DNA from: Coriaria nepalensis
Taxonomy: Eukaryota; Streptophyta; Magnoliopsida; Cucurbitales; Coriariaceae
Reading direction: 5' to 3'
DNA: 64,000 nucleotides
Assembly (NCBI GenBank): GCA_027186245.1
Contig: CP114484.1
Location: 13,712,001 to 13,776,000 of the forward strand
The position numbers and the translations under genes were made by a program. Each line of letters opens with the position of its first letter. Position 1 is the first letter of the stretch. The notes under the pieces were generated by a model. That model was not told where the DNA came from. It searched no databases and saw nothing but the letters and a program-made list of their open reading frames with translations. Below, in pieces: positions 1 through 13,279 of this stretch.

Positions 1-126
1 AACAAAAACAAGAGTCAAACAGGGGCGTACTCACTACTCAAACTAGTAGGTAGTTTTAGAACAAACACTATAGTTATAATAATGTTTTTCTTCTTTCCCC
101 CCCTCCCTTTTGAGAGCAAAAGTTGG

Positions 127-1843
127 TCAAACGTTTTCGGTTGACGAAGGGAGAAGTGGTTGGGTAATAGAGGACTTGGCGTGGGCCACGCGGCTGCTTG
201 TTCTGTTATCGTGTTCCGTAGCGTACTGAATCGCTGCCTTCTCCTGAGAGTTCAATTTCCTTTCTTCACTCTTTCCCCAAAGCACAAAGTACAATCCTGT
301 TATGATCAGCACCGCCCCTATTATCCTGTACGCCACAATAAACAAACAAACAACGAAACATTCACAACTCTATATAACTGTCTGGTTGGGTCCAAGTGGA
401 CCAGTTAAAATCAGTCAAACATCATATGTTGACTTTCATATCCCCGTACCCGCCCAAGTAGAACTCCTCGCCTAAAGCAATAGAAGCCATAATAGCGACA
501 ACAAGAGTCTGAACAGGCTGGTAAACCGCCACAAAAACAGGGCCCCCTCTGTCAATACACCATATCTGAACTGCAAACGCTATTCCAGACGCCACTACAC
601 CCTGCATTCAATGCATTTCCTTCATCATTGTCCATTACATGAGTAACAATGAAGAGAATAATTAATCAAAAAACGACTTCGGTTACTGACAGCGTATAAG
701 ACGCTGAAGATTTCACCCCCGGAGTGAAAAAGCCAAGCTTGAGGGTCTCTCTCTGCAAACGCAGCGATAATCAGAAACTGCAAAATCCCGAAGAAACACG
801 TGTAGGAAGTGACGGAGAGCCGGGCCGGATACTTTTTCAGAACCGGAGCTTGTAAGACGAGCCAACCGGACCAGGACAGGCAATGTCCGATTAGATACAC
901 GCAACCCAGAGTCCAACTTTTTCCCTTTGCGTCGCCCAAGTACGTGTACGGTGCCTCTGGTGTGGTTCCGGCCAAGGTGATTTGTAGCGACAGAGTTGGG
1001 CTGTATATGGTGGGTCCCTTGTAGAGTGTGATCACTGTGGCTCCTGCGACGCAGCAGATTGTTCCTACCACTTTTGCTATTCCGTCTTTTCTGTTAATTC
1101 GGACATGTTCTATCCTGCGATATTTTTAAATTACACACATAAATTCATATTTCCGATAAACTGAATAAAATAAATATTTTGATTAGAAATATGATATGAA
1201 TGTGCTTGCCGGAGTAAGGCAGCCATGAGGAAAGTAATGGCCGGAACAGAGTTTTGTATCGCCGACGCAAAGGTGGGTGACGTGTTGTCCAAACCCAGCA
1301 AGTAAAATCCTTGGTTCGCTGTTATTCTGTTAAAAAAATAAAAGACATTATAGATTGTATTATGTCGCTGTTAAAAAGACATTATGGATTGTTAAAAAGA
1401 AAAAGACATTATGTCGCTGTTGGTTATTCTGTTAGTCCAACGTGCCAAAAACATACCCAACGAGAGCAAGGAGGAAGAACTGAAGGAGAAAATTCAGTGT
1501 AATGGCAGGCCTCTCCTTCCTGCTCATGATCGAATAAGATTAGATTATGTTAAACAAAATTATTAAGATGATTGAGGTAATTAATTATAAGTAGTAGTGA
1601 TCAGTGTAATCATAAGCATTACTTCTCCAGGAAATATGCAAAGGGAAGGAGCAGGATCAAGGCAATGATGTTCCTGTAAACAGGGAAAACAAGTTTACTA
1701 ATGCCCATGTTGAGGGCAAATCTGGAAACAACGTGGAAGCCTGCATAGCCAAACTGCAAGGCCAACATGGCTCCATGAAGCTGCATCTTCTCCGGCACCG
1801 AGCACCACATTCTCCCTCCCATCCCTGACCCTGTTTCCGCCAT
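127..1843 (-). CDS. WAT1: WAT1-type vacuolar auxin transporter (EamA/MtN21 family), six exons
   Basis: The spliced product of 391 aa closely resembles WALLS ARE THIN 1 (389 aa in Arabidopsis), a tonoplast EamA/drug-metabolite transporter that exports auxin from the vacuole and is needed for secondary-wall formation. Exons in coding order: 1843-1623, 1519-1457, 1326-1210, 1114-691, 601-450, 325-127; all phases close. Recognisable blocks are LQFGYAGFHVVSR and NMGISKLVFPVYRN in exon 1, ANQGFYLLGLDNTSPTFAS in exon 3, CVYLIGHCLSWSGWLVLQAP in exon 4 and AVQIWCIDRGGPVF in exon 5, with hydrophobic segments expected for ten membrane helices and a short hydrophilic C-terminus. The ATG at 1843 is the first ATG in frame and begins MAETGSG. 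Intron 3 appears to use a GC donor (CCG^GCAAGC), and intron 2 holds a local duplication of the acceptor region. Identity is very likely; exact splice sites are inferred. Confidence 0.95.
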
Positions 1844-1956
1844 TTTAATTATACTCAAAGGAAGAGGAAGCGGGAGAAGAAACTAAGGTGAAGAAGTGAA
1901 GAGCTACTGGAAAGGAGTGGAGGTATAAATACACTGGGAGAGTGGGAGGGGGACCC

Positions 1957-1967
1957 ACTATTTATAT
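1957..1967 (-). promoter_or_regulatory. Probable TATA box of WAT1
   Basis: Read on the minus strand, the sequence contains AATATAAATAG about 115-125 bases upstream of the WAT1 ATG at 1843. Spacing and sequence suit a plant core promoter. The assignment is inferred from motif and position only. Confidence 0.45.
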
Positions 1968-4900
1968 TATAAAAATAAACTGTTACTGACTGGGGAAGAA
2001 CCCACCCTCAAGGCTTATAGATGGGAACCACGTTAGTGTAAAAATTTATGAAATATTTTGGGTCCCATCGTTAATATCACAAATAGATTTTTAAAATATA
2101 TAATTTTTACTATGCCTCCCCATTTGTAAGCCAGAGCTCACTTTCAAATGTTTTTGTTTGTCTCCCCGCATTCCAAAAGGAGAAACAAAGACTAAAGTTT
2201 GTATTAATGAGGTGGGAGGGTTCTGTTTGGAAGCATGCGAATAATGATGATAATGGAGAAGGTGCTGAGCCGTCATCGATAGATCAAGCGCACGAGGGTC
2301 GGGATGTCGTGGGCTCCATCATATTGTGCCATTCGGCTCCACGCACGAAACCCCCTTGAACCACCACCACACCGGGCCCTATTGCGTTTGGATGCGTACG
2401 CATCTACATTGCTACGCTACCTGGTGACCATGTCATGTAATACTTGTCTAGTTGACTATGTATGTATCTTACTAATTGAAGGTTATCTTAGTTAAGGTTC
2501 CTTTGATTACGTTTGATTTATGATCATTTAGTTTGAAAATTTTAATGAAGTGATACCACCGAGTTTTCCACTTGAAAACTGTAGTAAGAGTTTGTCCGAA
2601 ATGAATTCATTCTGCAATCCATCTTTGCTTTAAGAGACATAATGCCTCCCCTCATTCGAGACCACCATCATTTCTATTTCGAATATTTATAATGAGCTTT
2701 TCCATCTTCATCCTTGAAAAGATACTGTATGATTCGATTCAATCTGACAGCCATGCGTTCTCTTTATATATACATATAAATATTTATTTGTCCGGAAAAT
2801 AAATTCTAAAGCTGGGTTTGTAAAAGAGATATTCAGATATGAAGGGACTGGACTAGGGTTGGATCTGACCCGGCCTGCATGAACCGGTCGGGCAATAGCA
2901 TGACACATCCAGTTGTAATATTTGTAATGGTATGTTAACTGCTTATTCCCGGCAGCTTCATTCTCTTTCACAAATCTTCACGCTTGACAGCTATACACTC
3001 GCATATATGTAGATGTATATATATATTGGTTGAAAAATCGAAAAAATTGTGATCAGAAATAAGATATATTTGAAAAAAAAAAAAGAAAAAAAAAAAACTT
3101 ATACACATGAGTGATCTTTATTGGGTTGATATATATTTTTTAGGCAAGTCCACTAAAAAATCTATCATAATGGGTTTAAATTTGGGCGAGATCGACGACA
3201 ATCATCAAAACCACTAAGACTTGTCCATGTATATAAACCCACATAAGTTAATAGACATAGTTAGTAGTAAACTATTCACTGTTACCATTCTTTGAATCTG
3301 GAAGTGGTCCAACAGAGATAGAAACCGGATCTTTTTTCTGTACGTGATTCTGCCTAAACATACAGACAGTATAAAAGGATCAGCTAGTGTCGGGGAATCA
3401 TATATATATTTAGCAAAGGTATAAGTTGTTCCCTGTGGATCTAAGTAAGTGCTTTGTTTCTAGGTCATGACTTCTTACAGATAAAAATAAAACCAAACGT
3501 TGGCTCGTGCCACTTTGATAGCTAGGTTGTGGTCAAACGATGCACAAACGTTGGCTCGTTTTTTTATGTTACACTATGTCATATTGTTCTAGACAAACAC
3601 CCAATTGGTCTGACATTCGTAAGTGGCTCGATCGGCTCGTACGTAGAGCCGTAGAGATCATTGAGAAAATATAATAATAAGCACTTTGCGCCTTTTTATT
3701 TGAAAGTGTGATAGTAATTAGCAAGTTTGATCGATTAAAAAAAATGCTTTGTCCTTTAATTTAGATCTTAGAGCTAAAACCACTTTGATCTGTTGACTTA
3801 ATTATGAATCGGAGCATGCCGGGGGTATTTAATTAATGATTTTGATCAAAGGTGAGGGTCAGGTGGTTGTTGATGGTGGTGGTCCGGTGGAGATTGAGTC
3901 TTAAAGTTAATTGTTAATAAATAAAAAAGGGGGGGATAAAACTGAAGTTTACATAAATTTTTGGGTTAAATTATATATATTTTTTTAATTTTTTAATTTT
4001 TTAATTTTTTAATATTTTTTTTTTTAGATTAACAATGTGATGTGGTTAGTATGTTGTGTCATCAAAATCGGTAATAATTTCATATTATAAGAGTCTTAGA
4101 GACAAAGTTGAAAATTTCATTTTATGAACTTGACGTGATGGATGAAAATGAATCGTTTTGAAAATTTCAAGACGAAATGAATCACGTTATGTTTAGGTAC
4201 GAAATTTTTCTCATAGGTCTGTGACCAAGACTTAGGCTTTTTGTTTGGTTCCTTTAACTAGTTCCCATTGGGGCTTTAACATCTCTTGCTTTTCAGGTAT
4301 ATAATGACAAAAGAAATGATACAATCATGATTCATGAAATTAATCCCTGTCACTATGATCGATCTATAAGCTCCATCATCGTTCCATGAAGCTAGCTAGT
4401 CATGTGATTGAAATCTAGATCAAACTGATCTTTTTTGGATGCATGTGGTTGGTTATATATATCTAGCTTTACATTGGTTTGGAATATTTTATCTAAATTT
4501 GAGTTGGTATATAGCTGATGAACCCACTACTAGGCACGAGTGACTCTTTGATTGCTTTTGATTGGCACCATTTGGCCCTTAAAGATATTCCCACCCACCC
4601 ACCATTTACTCACTCTACGCACCCATATTTACATGTGCGATCATCAACTTCGTACTATTATATCATATCGACATTAAAATGAAAAAAATCTACCATAGAC
4701 TCGATCAAGCCCCAAAATACTCATCTAATGTGATTCACGTCAACAAACGCCATCAAGTCAATGAGTCAATCATCAACGAATGAGAATGCACATTAATGGG
4801 ACAGGTCGACCTCTCCAGGTTTATGTATGTCATGGCCACAACTCACTCCATACATGATATAGATCTGTTGCCTTCCTACTTTGAGTATAATCCACGTTCA

Positions 4901-7542
4901 TGGGGAGCAAAAGAGTATCCGTAAGGCATATTTTTTGAGACAGTTCATTGTGAAGGAAGGGTCCCACTTGCTGAAAAAAAAAAATAGAGGCATTTGTTAT
5001 TGGTTTCGATTCATACAGTGTTCTGGCTAGCTACTTGTTTGGATTGATGTTCACTAATTCTCGCTGAAAAGATGTTATAAGAATCTTACAGGGGGAAAAG
5101 AAGAAAATAGATGATTCGGAACCCTTAGAAAGGTGACAATGAAGATCCCTAGTTAGTCTTTTTCAAGATCCTCAATCGATGGCTGTTGTTAAAAGTGGGG
5201 ACCTATCGCACGCTGAATTCATTGGTGGGGGCATGCCACGTCAGTAACCCATTCGTATGTGTTCGTCAATTTCTCAATCGGTCATATTTTAAATATAAAT
5301 AAATAAATAAATAAAAGAAAAAGAGAGGAAAAGCCCATTTTAATTTGGGCCAGTAATGGCCCAGTATTACACTTCTTCCCCTTATTCGGCCATTTGTGAT
5401 AAATTTCTTAAAACTGGCCCAATTATCTATTTGCATTATTGAGAGAGCCCAGGTGCAGGCCCGAAAAGTAGAACACGATGTTTTGTGGCAAACGACATTT
5501 AACGGGGGTTTTTTTTGGGCCAAACCGCTTTTACCAAGTAAAATAAATATATGTACGTAATCGACATGTCGGGATCCTTAGAGAACGATCCTTAAAAAAC
5601 ACGTTAGGAATAGATGAACCCATGCATGTATTCGTACTGTGAATGGTTGCATGCATCACTGATTCCTTTGCCTAGATTTTAGTCACAGTACGCAACACTT
5701 ATTACTCTTACCTCGTCACTTGGGTTAAGTAAGAGTAACAAAACGCAACGAAGAGATCATCATTGCAACAATTTGTAAGTAAAGGAAGTCAGCGCATATC
5801 TTGTGGGAACTCAGACACTGTTCTCAGATCTGATCACTTCAATTAACAGTAACATTGCATGCCAGAATGGGGTTTCTCTGCAAGATGGATACTCCCCATT
5901 CCTACTTCAGTAACCCAAAACACGCAACCCATTCACTCGATTGTCAATTGTCATTTTTCATTAAGAAATCATTACAATTTCTAGCAAAGTTTGCTTATAT
6001 TTTCTCCTCAACATACATGATGCATGCATTTATATGATTGCGCGAATATGATCGATTGCGATCAGATTCCTGCCTTCTTCTCGAATCAAGATCTTGACCG
6101 TTTTGGGTACTATCAATTAGTTTCTCCAAAGTCCAAACTAATTCGACTTCCTTAAAAGCACAATAGCAAGTAGCTTGATCCAATGAAAATATCCCATACT
6201 TTGGAAGTATATTCCATTCAAAAATGAAGATATCGACAAATCTGACGCTGTATTGATCATTGTCTATTCCTAGCTAGTGAGTCATGAACGAGCAGTACTA
6301 GTAGCTAGACTGATATCGAACAAAACTACGATACACACTTAAAGGTTAGGACTTAGGAGTCAGTTGCTGATCGAGAAGTATCATTATGAAGAAAAAGATG
6401 AGGTAACTCGAGATGAGAACGCACATGTCAAGGGTCAGAATTACTTAACAGAACTTGGGAAGCTTTTCATTTAATGTTTGTTACTTCCACATGATGAACT
6501 AAATCTAAATCTGGCAAGCTAACACTCCATAGAGCCATCATTGATCGTCTGGATCGTATCATATAAGTAGCCCCCCTATATCGTTTGCTAGACTACTCTA
6601 TCAAATATAAATAACATATATATATATATATACATTCATTATATATCACATGCAAACCCCATACTTCCATATCCATAACTGGCTTGGATACGAGCTTAGC
6701 ATTCCTTCTATCATGTCCATTCATTTTGCCATCTTCTTACATTCATACAGATCAGCAGTTACTGTGGAGACAGCTATATTTGTCCAAGGACTAATTACGT
6801 ATGTAATTATGTCAAATCATTTATATGTCTCTAAATTACGAGTCGATCAATGCAATAATTAGTATCAACATAGTAATATAGTATAATTTAATGAATGCAA
6901 GTATAATCTGATCGGCTAATGACATGTTAATTTGCTTTATAGGATCACCTGATAGAGCTAATTTCTATTCTTAAAATGTTTTTTTTTTTTTCATTTTCTA
7001 CTTTATTGTTTGAATTGTTTGTTGCCGAACCACACACGAAAGACGAAACGCAGTTCGGCCCATTTCCATGAGGCAAATAAACGGATAAAAGGAAAAAAAA
7101 AAATCGGTTTCGAGCTCAACACCATGCAACTAGGAAACACACTCAGTTTCCATCCCCAAGAAACCAAGTGTATATAATAACTAATAAATAATTCAAAGAT
7201 CTAAGGAAAGCTGATTCAGAACGAAAAACAAGGTGAATTTTTAATATCAGAATCATAATTAACGAGTCCCGATCAATAAAGTAATCAACGATAAAACCAT
7301 AGAAATCAGAACTAATTATAGTTCTCACAAAACATTCCCATATAAATCTATGGAATTTCAGTCATGTCTCGTACTCTACGTACGTAATTCACGTAGCCTT
7401 AAAAAGATACTAAAATCACGAATTAATAAAGACCATTGTTCAATTAGAGCAATAAGTTTACTAATAGCAGATCATGATCTAAAGGCCTAGCTAATTAACT
7501 AGAATCGAACTAGGCTTAGATAGATGTCGAACCTTAAAAAGC
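1968..7542. other. Gene-free intergenic stretch between WAT1 and SRS5
   Basis: About 5.6 kb of AT-rich DNA in which no coding exon, RNA gene or recognisable transposon protein was found. It contains homopolymer and simple-repeat tracts: A-rich at about 3074-3100, T-rich repeats of TTTTTTAA at about 3980-4025, AAATA repeats at about 5295-5315 and TA repeats at about 6617-6633. The short reading frames present have no family resemblance and are not supported as genes. The part nearest 1968 is WAT1 upstream sequence; the part nearest 7542 is 3' flank of the SRS gene. Confidence 0.7.
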
Positions 7543-8817
7543 CTAAGACCTTGAGGGTGAGAAGAATTGCATACCAGCTGCCATGTAAGCATTGAGTGGA
7601 GCTGGATAGAGCGAATTAGGGTCAAGCAATGCAGTGGCTGCAGCGGTGGTGGTCATGGTGGTGTCGGGCCCTTCTGCTATGAGATTAAGTTGTTGGGCCG
7701 ATCCGTCTCCACAAGCTTGGCCAGATGAACTTTCGCCGCCAGTAGTGTAACGACCTTCGGGTCCTTGATCGTAGAGGATACCCTTGAAAACATGTCCTCT
7801 GATGTTAACAGCCGTTTGATAAGCAAACTGCTCGTCTTCATCGTCCATAGCGCTCACTTTCACACACCGGAAAACTGCCGCAGAGTTCACCTCGGCTGGA
7901 AATTGCGAAAGATCCATCCCTACACACGTGCATATAAATAGCAAGACATAATTATGCGACCTCTAGATGAATTTTAAAAAAGGCAAAAGAAAAAAATTTA
8001 GAAAATCCGTGAATCATAAGTCACTAGCTAGATCAATAAAATATAAAGAGGTCTAGCTATATTCGTGGAGAGTTGTCGTAAGTTTTTACCGGCGAACAGT
8101 TGTGAGCTAGCTAGGTACTAATTGAGTTACTTACGTATAATAAATTACAAGTTAATCAGTAGTTATTACTATATATGTACATATACCTGACGAGGATGTC
8201 ATGGGTAAACGAGAGATCACAGCTGCTCCTTGATTCTCTCTAAGCCTTTTGGTATTTTCTCCGGCGCGAAAATCCTGATCCTGTTGTTGCTGTTGTTGCG
8301 TTTGATTTTGTAACGAGGTAAGGGCTTGCTGTCTTTCCCGGCGTTTAGCGGCCGGAACCCACGTGCTCTTTACGTGCGTGTTGCACTGAAACCCTCGGCT
8401 CTTGCAGCAAGTTCTACACCTTAAGTGAGAACAATCCTTCTTGGCTTGGTTACCACAGTCTTGACAGTTCATACCTCCTCCTCCGCATGCTCCTAGACCT
8501 ACTTGTGGTCGCATCAAAGTGAAGCCGCTCGATCTGGACGTGGACTCGTCGGAGACGACATTGATGAAGCTTGATCTCCGGCTAGGTCCCACTCCAAACG
8601 ACAGGTGGTTTTCCACATTGTCTTGATCCTGGTGATGGGTGTAGTGATGATGTGGCCATATCTCGAAAGTACCTGCGGCCTTGTTAGTGTTGTTGTTGTG
8701 GTTGTTGCTATAGATCTCGGCCTCGGTTGATCTGTAGAAGAACAAGTGTTGCTCTCGTAATTCTTCATGCTTGTTGGGTGATGATGATCTTCCTCCTCCT
8801 AGATAGAACCCAGACAT
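7543..8817 (-). CDS. SRS5: SHI/STY-family (SRS5-like) RING-like zinc-finger transcription factor, two exons
   Basis: Two exons (8817-8187 and 7919-7543) give 335 aa. The plant-specific SRS family activates auxin biosynthesis genes and shapes style, stamen and lateral organs; it acts in the nucleus. The RING-like zinc finger at about residues 118-148 has its full Cys set (CQDC, then KKDC, RCRTCC, FQC and NTH), followed by [15 protein letters not shown] with a basic patch. The family IxGH box is intact ([16 protein letters not shown], about residues 250-265, encoded by exon 2). The N-terminus (MSGFYLGG), an FEIWP block and the C-terminal Pro-Leu-Asn-Ala-rich tail fit SRS5/SRS7. Low-complexity stretches include an Asn/His-rich segment and a glutamine run near residue 190. 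The donor is TCA G^GTATAT and the acceptor GTGTAG^GG. SRS5 is preferred over other family members partly because of the neighbouring WAT1 and BBX21 genes. Confidence 0.94.
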
Positions 8818-11800
8818 GATTTCTTTGACCTAGTAATAGCAGCTGATGATGATACGTCGTCTAACTTCAATTTTGAGTACAAATCCATAACATGAACAGC
8901 TAGCTCCCCCGTCCTAGACAGCTTTAATTACCGCCAGCATGTTCATCTGGCTGACACTTGATCGATACATAGGTAATTAAATAATGAATTAACTAATTTT
9001 AGTGGGTGATTTAAAGTGTAAAAGGCTGTGTAGAAGGTAGCTACTGGGTCTGGTGTTGTAGTAGTAGAAGGAAGTAGAGATCGTGCAGGGTTTTTTAAAG
9101 AGAAAAATCTTGGCCTTTTTTTAATTTTTATTTTAGGGAAGAAAAAAAAGTAGGAGAAAGATGGGAAATTCTCTCAATTGTGTTTCATGGTTTGAAGCAA
9201 TAATGGCAGAGAATTAGGGACCTGCAAACGCCGCCATGGTGACTGCACCCCCACTCTGCTACACAAAACCACATTTAAGACAACCAAACGAACAAGGCTC
9301 AGTTGCTCTCACTCTCTCTCTCTCTTTCTCTCTCACACTCTCTCTCTCTTTCTCTTTTAAGAATACAAATAACAAACACTGCTACTAGGTTTATCTCTTT
9401 TGCTCTTTCATCGAAGGAGGAAGAGAGAGAGAGGGGGGAACAGGAAAATCTATCACTGGGCACTTCTCTACAGTTATCTTTCAGTTCTTACAGAACAGTG
9501 GTTAATATGCATGGACAAATCCAAGGGTTGGAAGGAACCCACGTGTCAACATCATACTTTTCCCTTATTCGTCCTCACAACCGGAAAACCCGCGAGCAAC
9601 TTTTCTGACCGTCCCTTAAGATTGTTGGTATTTACCTATTTTTAAATCAACACAAGCAATCAATCACAACACAAAGAAAGTATATGTACACAACCGGGGG
9701 GGGGGTAGTCCACAGTGAATTCCTACACACTTGTCAGTCCCTTCCCTCCTATTGGTCATCATGACCTACGTGATCACCCCAAAATTTTCCTACTTTTTTT
9801 TTTTTTTCCATTTTTTTTTAATCAACCCAGCGGCGCATTAATATTAATGTTTAATCCACACTAAACGCAAAAATTCACTGTTTACTTATTATATTTATTG
9901 TCGTTTTAAACCATAAACGATCATTTGTTTTTTCCCTTTTTTCCTGTGAATACACTTATTATGACTCCATTCAACTGGACCCTTAAAAACGAAATTCCTG
10001 GGTTTTCGCTGTGTTTCTTAGATGCCTCGTTTTCCAGTAAAAAAAATCTCTTGGTATGATCATTGTCATCATATTGAATTCACTATGTTATGTATGCTTC
10101 GCTTTATTTCTTTAATCAGTAGTGAGTTATGTAAGCATTTTCCCGTTCCCTAGAGGTCAACATATAAGAATAAGACCCTTTCATGTTGCTCTCCCAAAGG
10201 TTGGAGAGCTGGGTCGACTGTAGCTGTTAATGAATGTATTGTACATGCCACATGTGCATGATCTAGATTTCGGCTGTTTTCCAACATAACTAGTTAGTTT
10301 GAAAAGTGATGACAAAACTAATAAACTATCAAGTCAATGTGGTTTTGGTAACTAAAAATTTCGGCCTAGTTTTATTAAGAAGACCTGTTGGCTGTTACGT
10401 ACTTGTTATTTCAAACTTCTAACTCAACTAGATTAATACGGGTTGACTAATACATGTTGTTAGGCAAGTATAATAATTGTAATAATAAATTAATCACGGC
10501 ACAGGACAGGACCAACCACGACCACTATTTTCATTAGGGTTCATAATCACTTTGCGTATTAGTTTGATCTTAATTATCAAGGACTTTGAATGTTGACGCC
10601 ACAAACTCACAAGATAAATTATTAGTTCGTCACTCACTTCCTTGTAGCACTGAGTAGCCCAAAGCGTAGCCGGGTATAATAGCAGCATCGTGAACCCCGC
10701 AAAATTAAATTAGTGGTCACTAATAATTGGTTTTCAATTAAATATATTAATAATGACCACCGTACGAAACGCTCACTCTCACTGCCACTGCGCCTTCTTA
10801 ATTCCGCCGTACACGACGGCTTCCTTTTGACATTTCTCTGCCTAATCCTACATGGCACCCCTTAACCACGTATCTAAATTCTAATTATTTCAAAAAAAAA
10901 GTTAAGACCCTCTCTCTCTCTCTCTCTCATCTGAGCTTTTTAATAAATTAGAGAGAATTGTTTAGGGGCCCGAGGCAAGGAGCTGTCTTCCTTCGGCATT
11001 GACTAACCCACCACGGAGAATATATATATATATATTTATTTTTTCTATGTTTTTTTTTCTCATTGTTTGATCGATTGATTTTTTTTTGAATGTCTTACTA
11101 TTTCATTATTATCGTCAACTATAGTGCTTGGTATGTTGGTTTTGAACTTGAAAATAAATATTTAAAAAAATAAAAAAAAAATTGAAACAAAAGTTCACGA
11201 GTTCAACGAACAACGGAACTTCACAAATCACAAGTGAGTTGACCAAAGATGTTTGGGAATTTTGGACGTGTAAACTGTACAGATCGTAACGTGTCATATA
11301 GGAAGTCCCACACTTCTCTTGGGCTGTTTAAAACGAGATCAGCCCGGCCCATGGACAACAAACAAATAAGCACCGTTCTTCTTCATTGTATCACCGACGT
11401 TCAGAGTACCAGTTCTTTTACATTGTTTGGAGGATGTATAAACTTCAAAATGTAAACATAATTAAATCATATAACTATGAGTTAAAAGTATTACAATTAA
11501 TTCAATGATATAGACCTAACGGCCCATTATACTAAGGTGAAAACTAACCTTTATATATTGTATACATATATACATATATATATTATATAATATGTTCAAT
11601 CATAGGATAAGTAGAGTGTGGTAAAATACTAAGTTGTTGGAGACGAGATTCAGAAATGAGAGAATTGCAATAATTCTTTCCTTATGATCTCAAGCTCTGT
11701 GCTTCTCTTTCATTCGTGGTCCGTGGCAGTGTCTGTGCATTCCGATATTGTCATGAGGGAAATATTGATATTTTTGAAATACCCTAAACTAATTTTATTT

Positions 11801-11849
11801 GAAAGATCTTTCACTACTCAAGAGGAAAGAAAAATCAGAAAGAGAATTA
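8818..11849. other. Intergenic stretch upstream of SRS5; no gene seen
   Basis: About 3 kb. The proximal part is the presumed promoter and 5' leader of the minus-strand SRS gene. No coding exons or RNA genes were recognised. It includes a long CT tract near 9.3 kb, a second CT tract at about 10909-10929, T- and A-runs at about 9793-9820 and 11050-11180, and TA-rich DNA at about 11020-11033 and 11555-11600. The reading frame starting near 9303 is only the translated CT repeat. Confidence 0.6.
9306..9356 (-). promoter_or_regulatory. GA-repeat tract upstream of SRS5 (GAGA-type element)
   Basis: On the plus strand this is an almost pure run of CT with a few interruptions, so on the strand of the SRS gene it is a GA repeat about 490-540 bases before the ATG. 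Long GA repeats in plant 5' regions are binding sites for BBR/BPC proteins, one of which is encoded later in this window. Its role here is inference; it could equally be a neutral microsatellite. Confidence 0.4.
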
Positions 11850-13279
11850 CAGTCTAAATTAGTTAGAATATCTTCTATTTGATTTATTTCCCTATAGAAC
11901 CTTTAGCTCTTCCTGTATACAATGGGCAACCAAGATAAACTAAAGGAAAAGCTTTATGCTTAAATTGAGTAGTATTTTCTTTGCTAATGGACTGACTATA
12001 TATCATTTCATATCAATACAATAACTTCAATAATTTTCCTAAAGATATCTTGGGAGTCATTTGTGAAAATTATGAGTTCATCTACTTAAATTAAGTGAGA
12101 GATGATAAAAACGAATTTATGAAAGAAAAAAAAGGAGTAATAACACCCGATATCATTTCATTTTTTAAATGTCTACTCAAAAGTTCTGCTACGAGAATGA
12201 AAATGTATGATGATAGAGGATCTTATTGTCTGACTCCTCTCGAGGATTTGAAAAACCCTACATGGGAACTATAGAATACCAGCAATTTGTTACTAATTGT
12301 AGTAATTTGTTGTTAATTATTGAATCAATCTAATCACTTTTTTCCATTAAACCCAAATGCTTGTAAGAAAACCCATAAATAATTCCAATAAACTCTATCG
12401 TATGCTTGTTCCATATCCAGTTTCAATAATACAGTTGCTCCTTTAACTTCTTGTGTGATTGAGTTGGTAACTTGAGCGAGTAGAATATTGTCATGGATAT
12501 CTACTTTTTAAAAAAGCAGCTTGTTCTTCGCTAATTAACTTAAGAAGAATTAAACTTAATCTATTGACCAAAAGTTTTGAGATTAGTTTCGAAATGAAGT
12601 TACATGAACTTATTAGCCTATATTCAGCAAAGCTAGAAGGATTGTCTTTTTTAAGTAGAAGCATAATATGAGTAACTGTGAAATGATTAGGAAGAAGAAT
12701 TCCATGAAAGAAAAGTTGCACAACTTTAACCACATCTTCTTTTACAGCATCCCAATTGCTGGTGAAAAAACGCCTCAATAAACAATCCAGACATGAAGCG
12801 CTTGATTAATTTCTTCTTCACAAGGAATTGTAGAAACCGGCATGTTATCTTCATTGATGACTTATTTACTTATAACCTGCAAAAAATAGAAGGATCTTCA
12901 CAATTTTCAACGGTAAATAAGTTATGAAAAAAAGAAACAACTTGATCTTTAATAATTTATGCATCCTCTATCCAAGAACTAATAGGGTTCTTAATTCTAT
13001 GAATGATATTCTTGGCTCTTCTTCGTTGGATAGTTTTGTGGAAGAACTTTGTATCGGCTTCTCCCTCTTTAAAACACTTAACCATTGATTTTTACCTCCA
13101 AAAAATATCCTCTTGTAATAGTGTATTGTGGAGAGAAGTTTGATGGATTTGAATTCCTCCAAATTTTATTGAGTATAATCAAATTCAAGATTGCTCTATG
13201 CCCTCATTATTGCATCTTCAATGTCATGGATTCTCTGGAACAAATTCCCAAAAATCGTTATATTCCATTAGTGAAGTCC

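Noticed and set aside
9303..9608. Small protein beginning with Leu-Ser repeats
   Set aside because: It is only the translated CT microsatellite upstream of SRS5 and has no downstream similarity.
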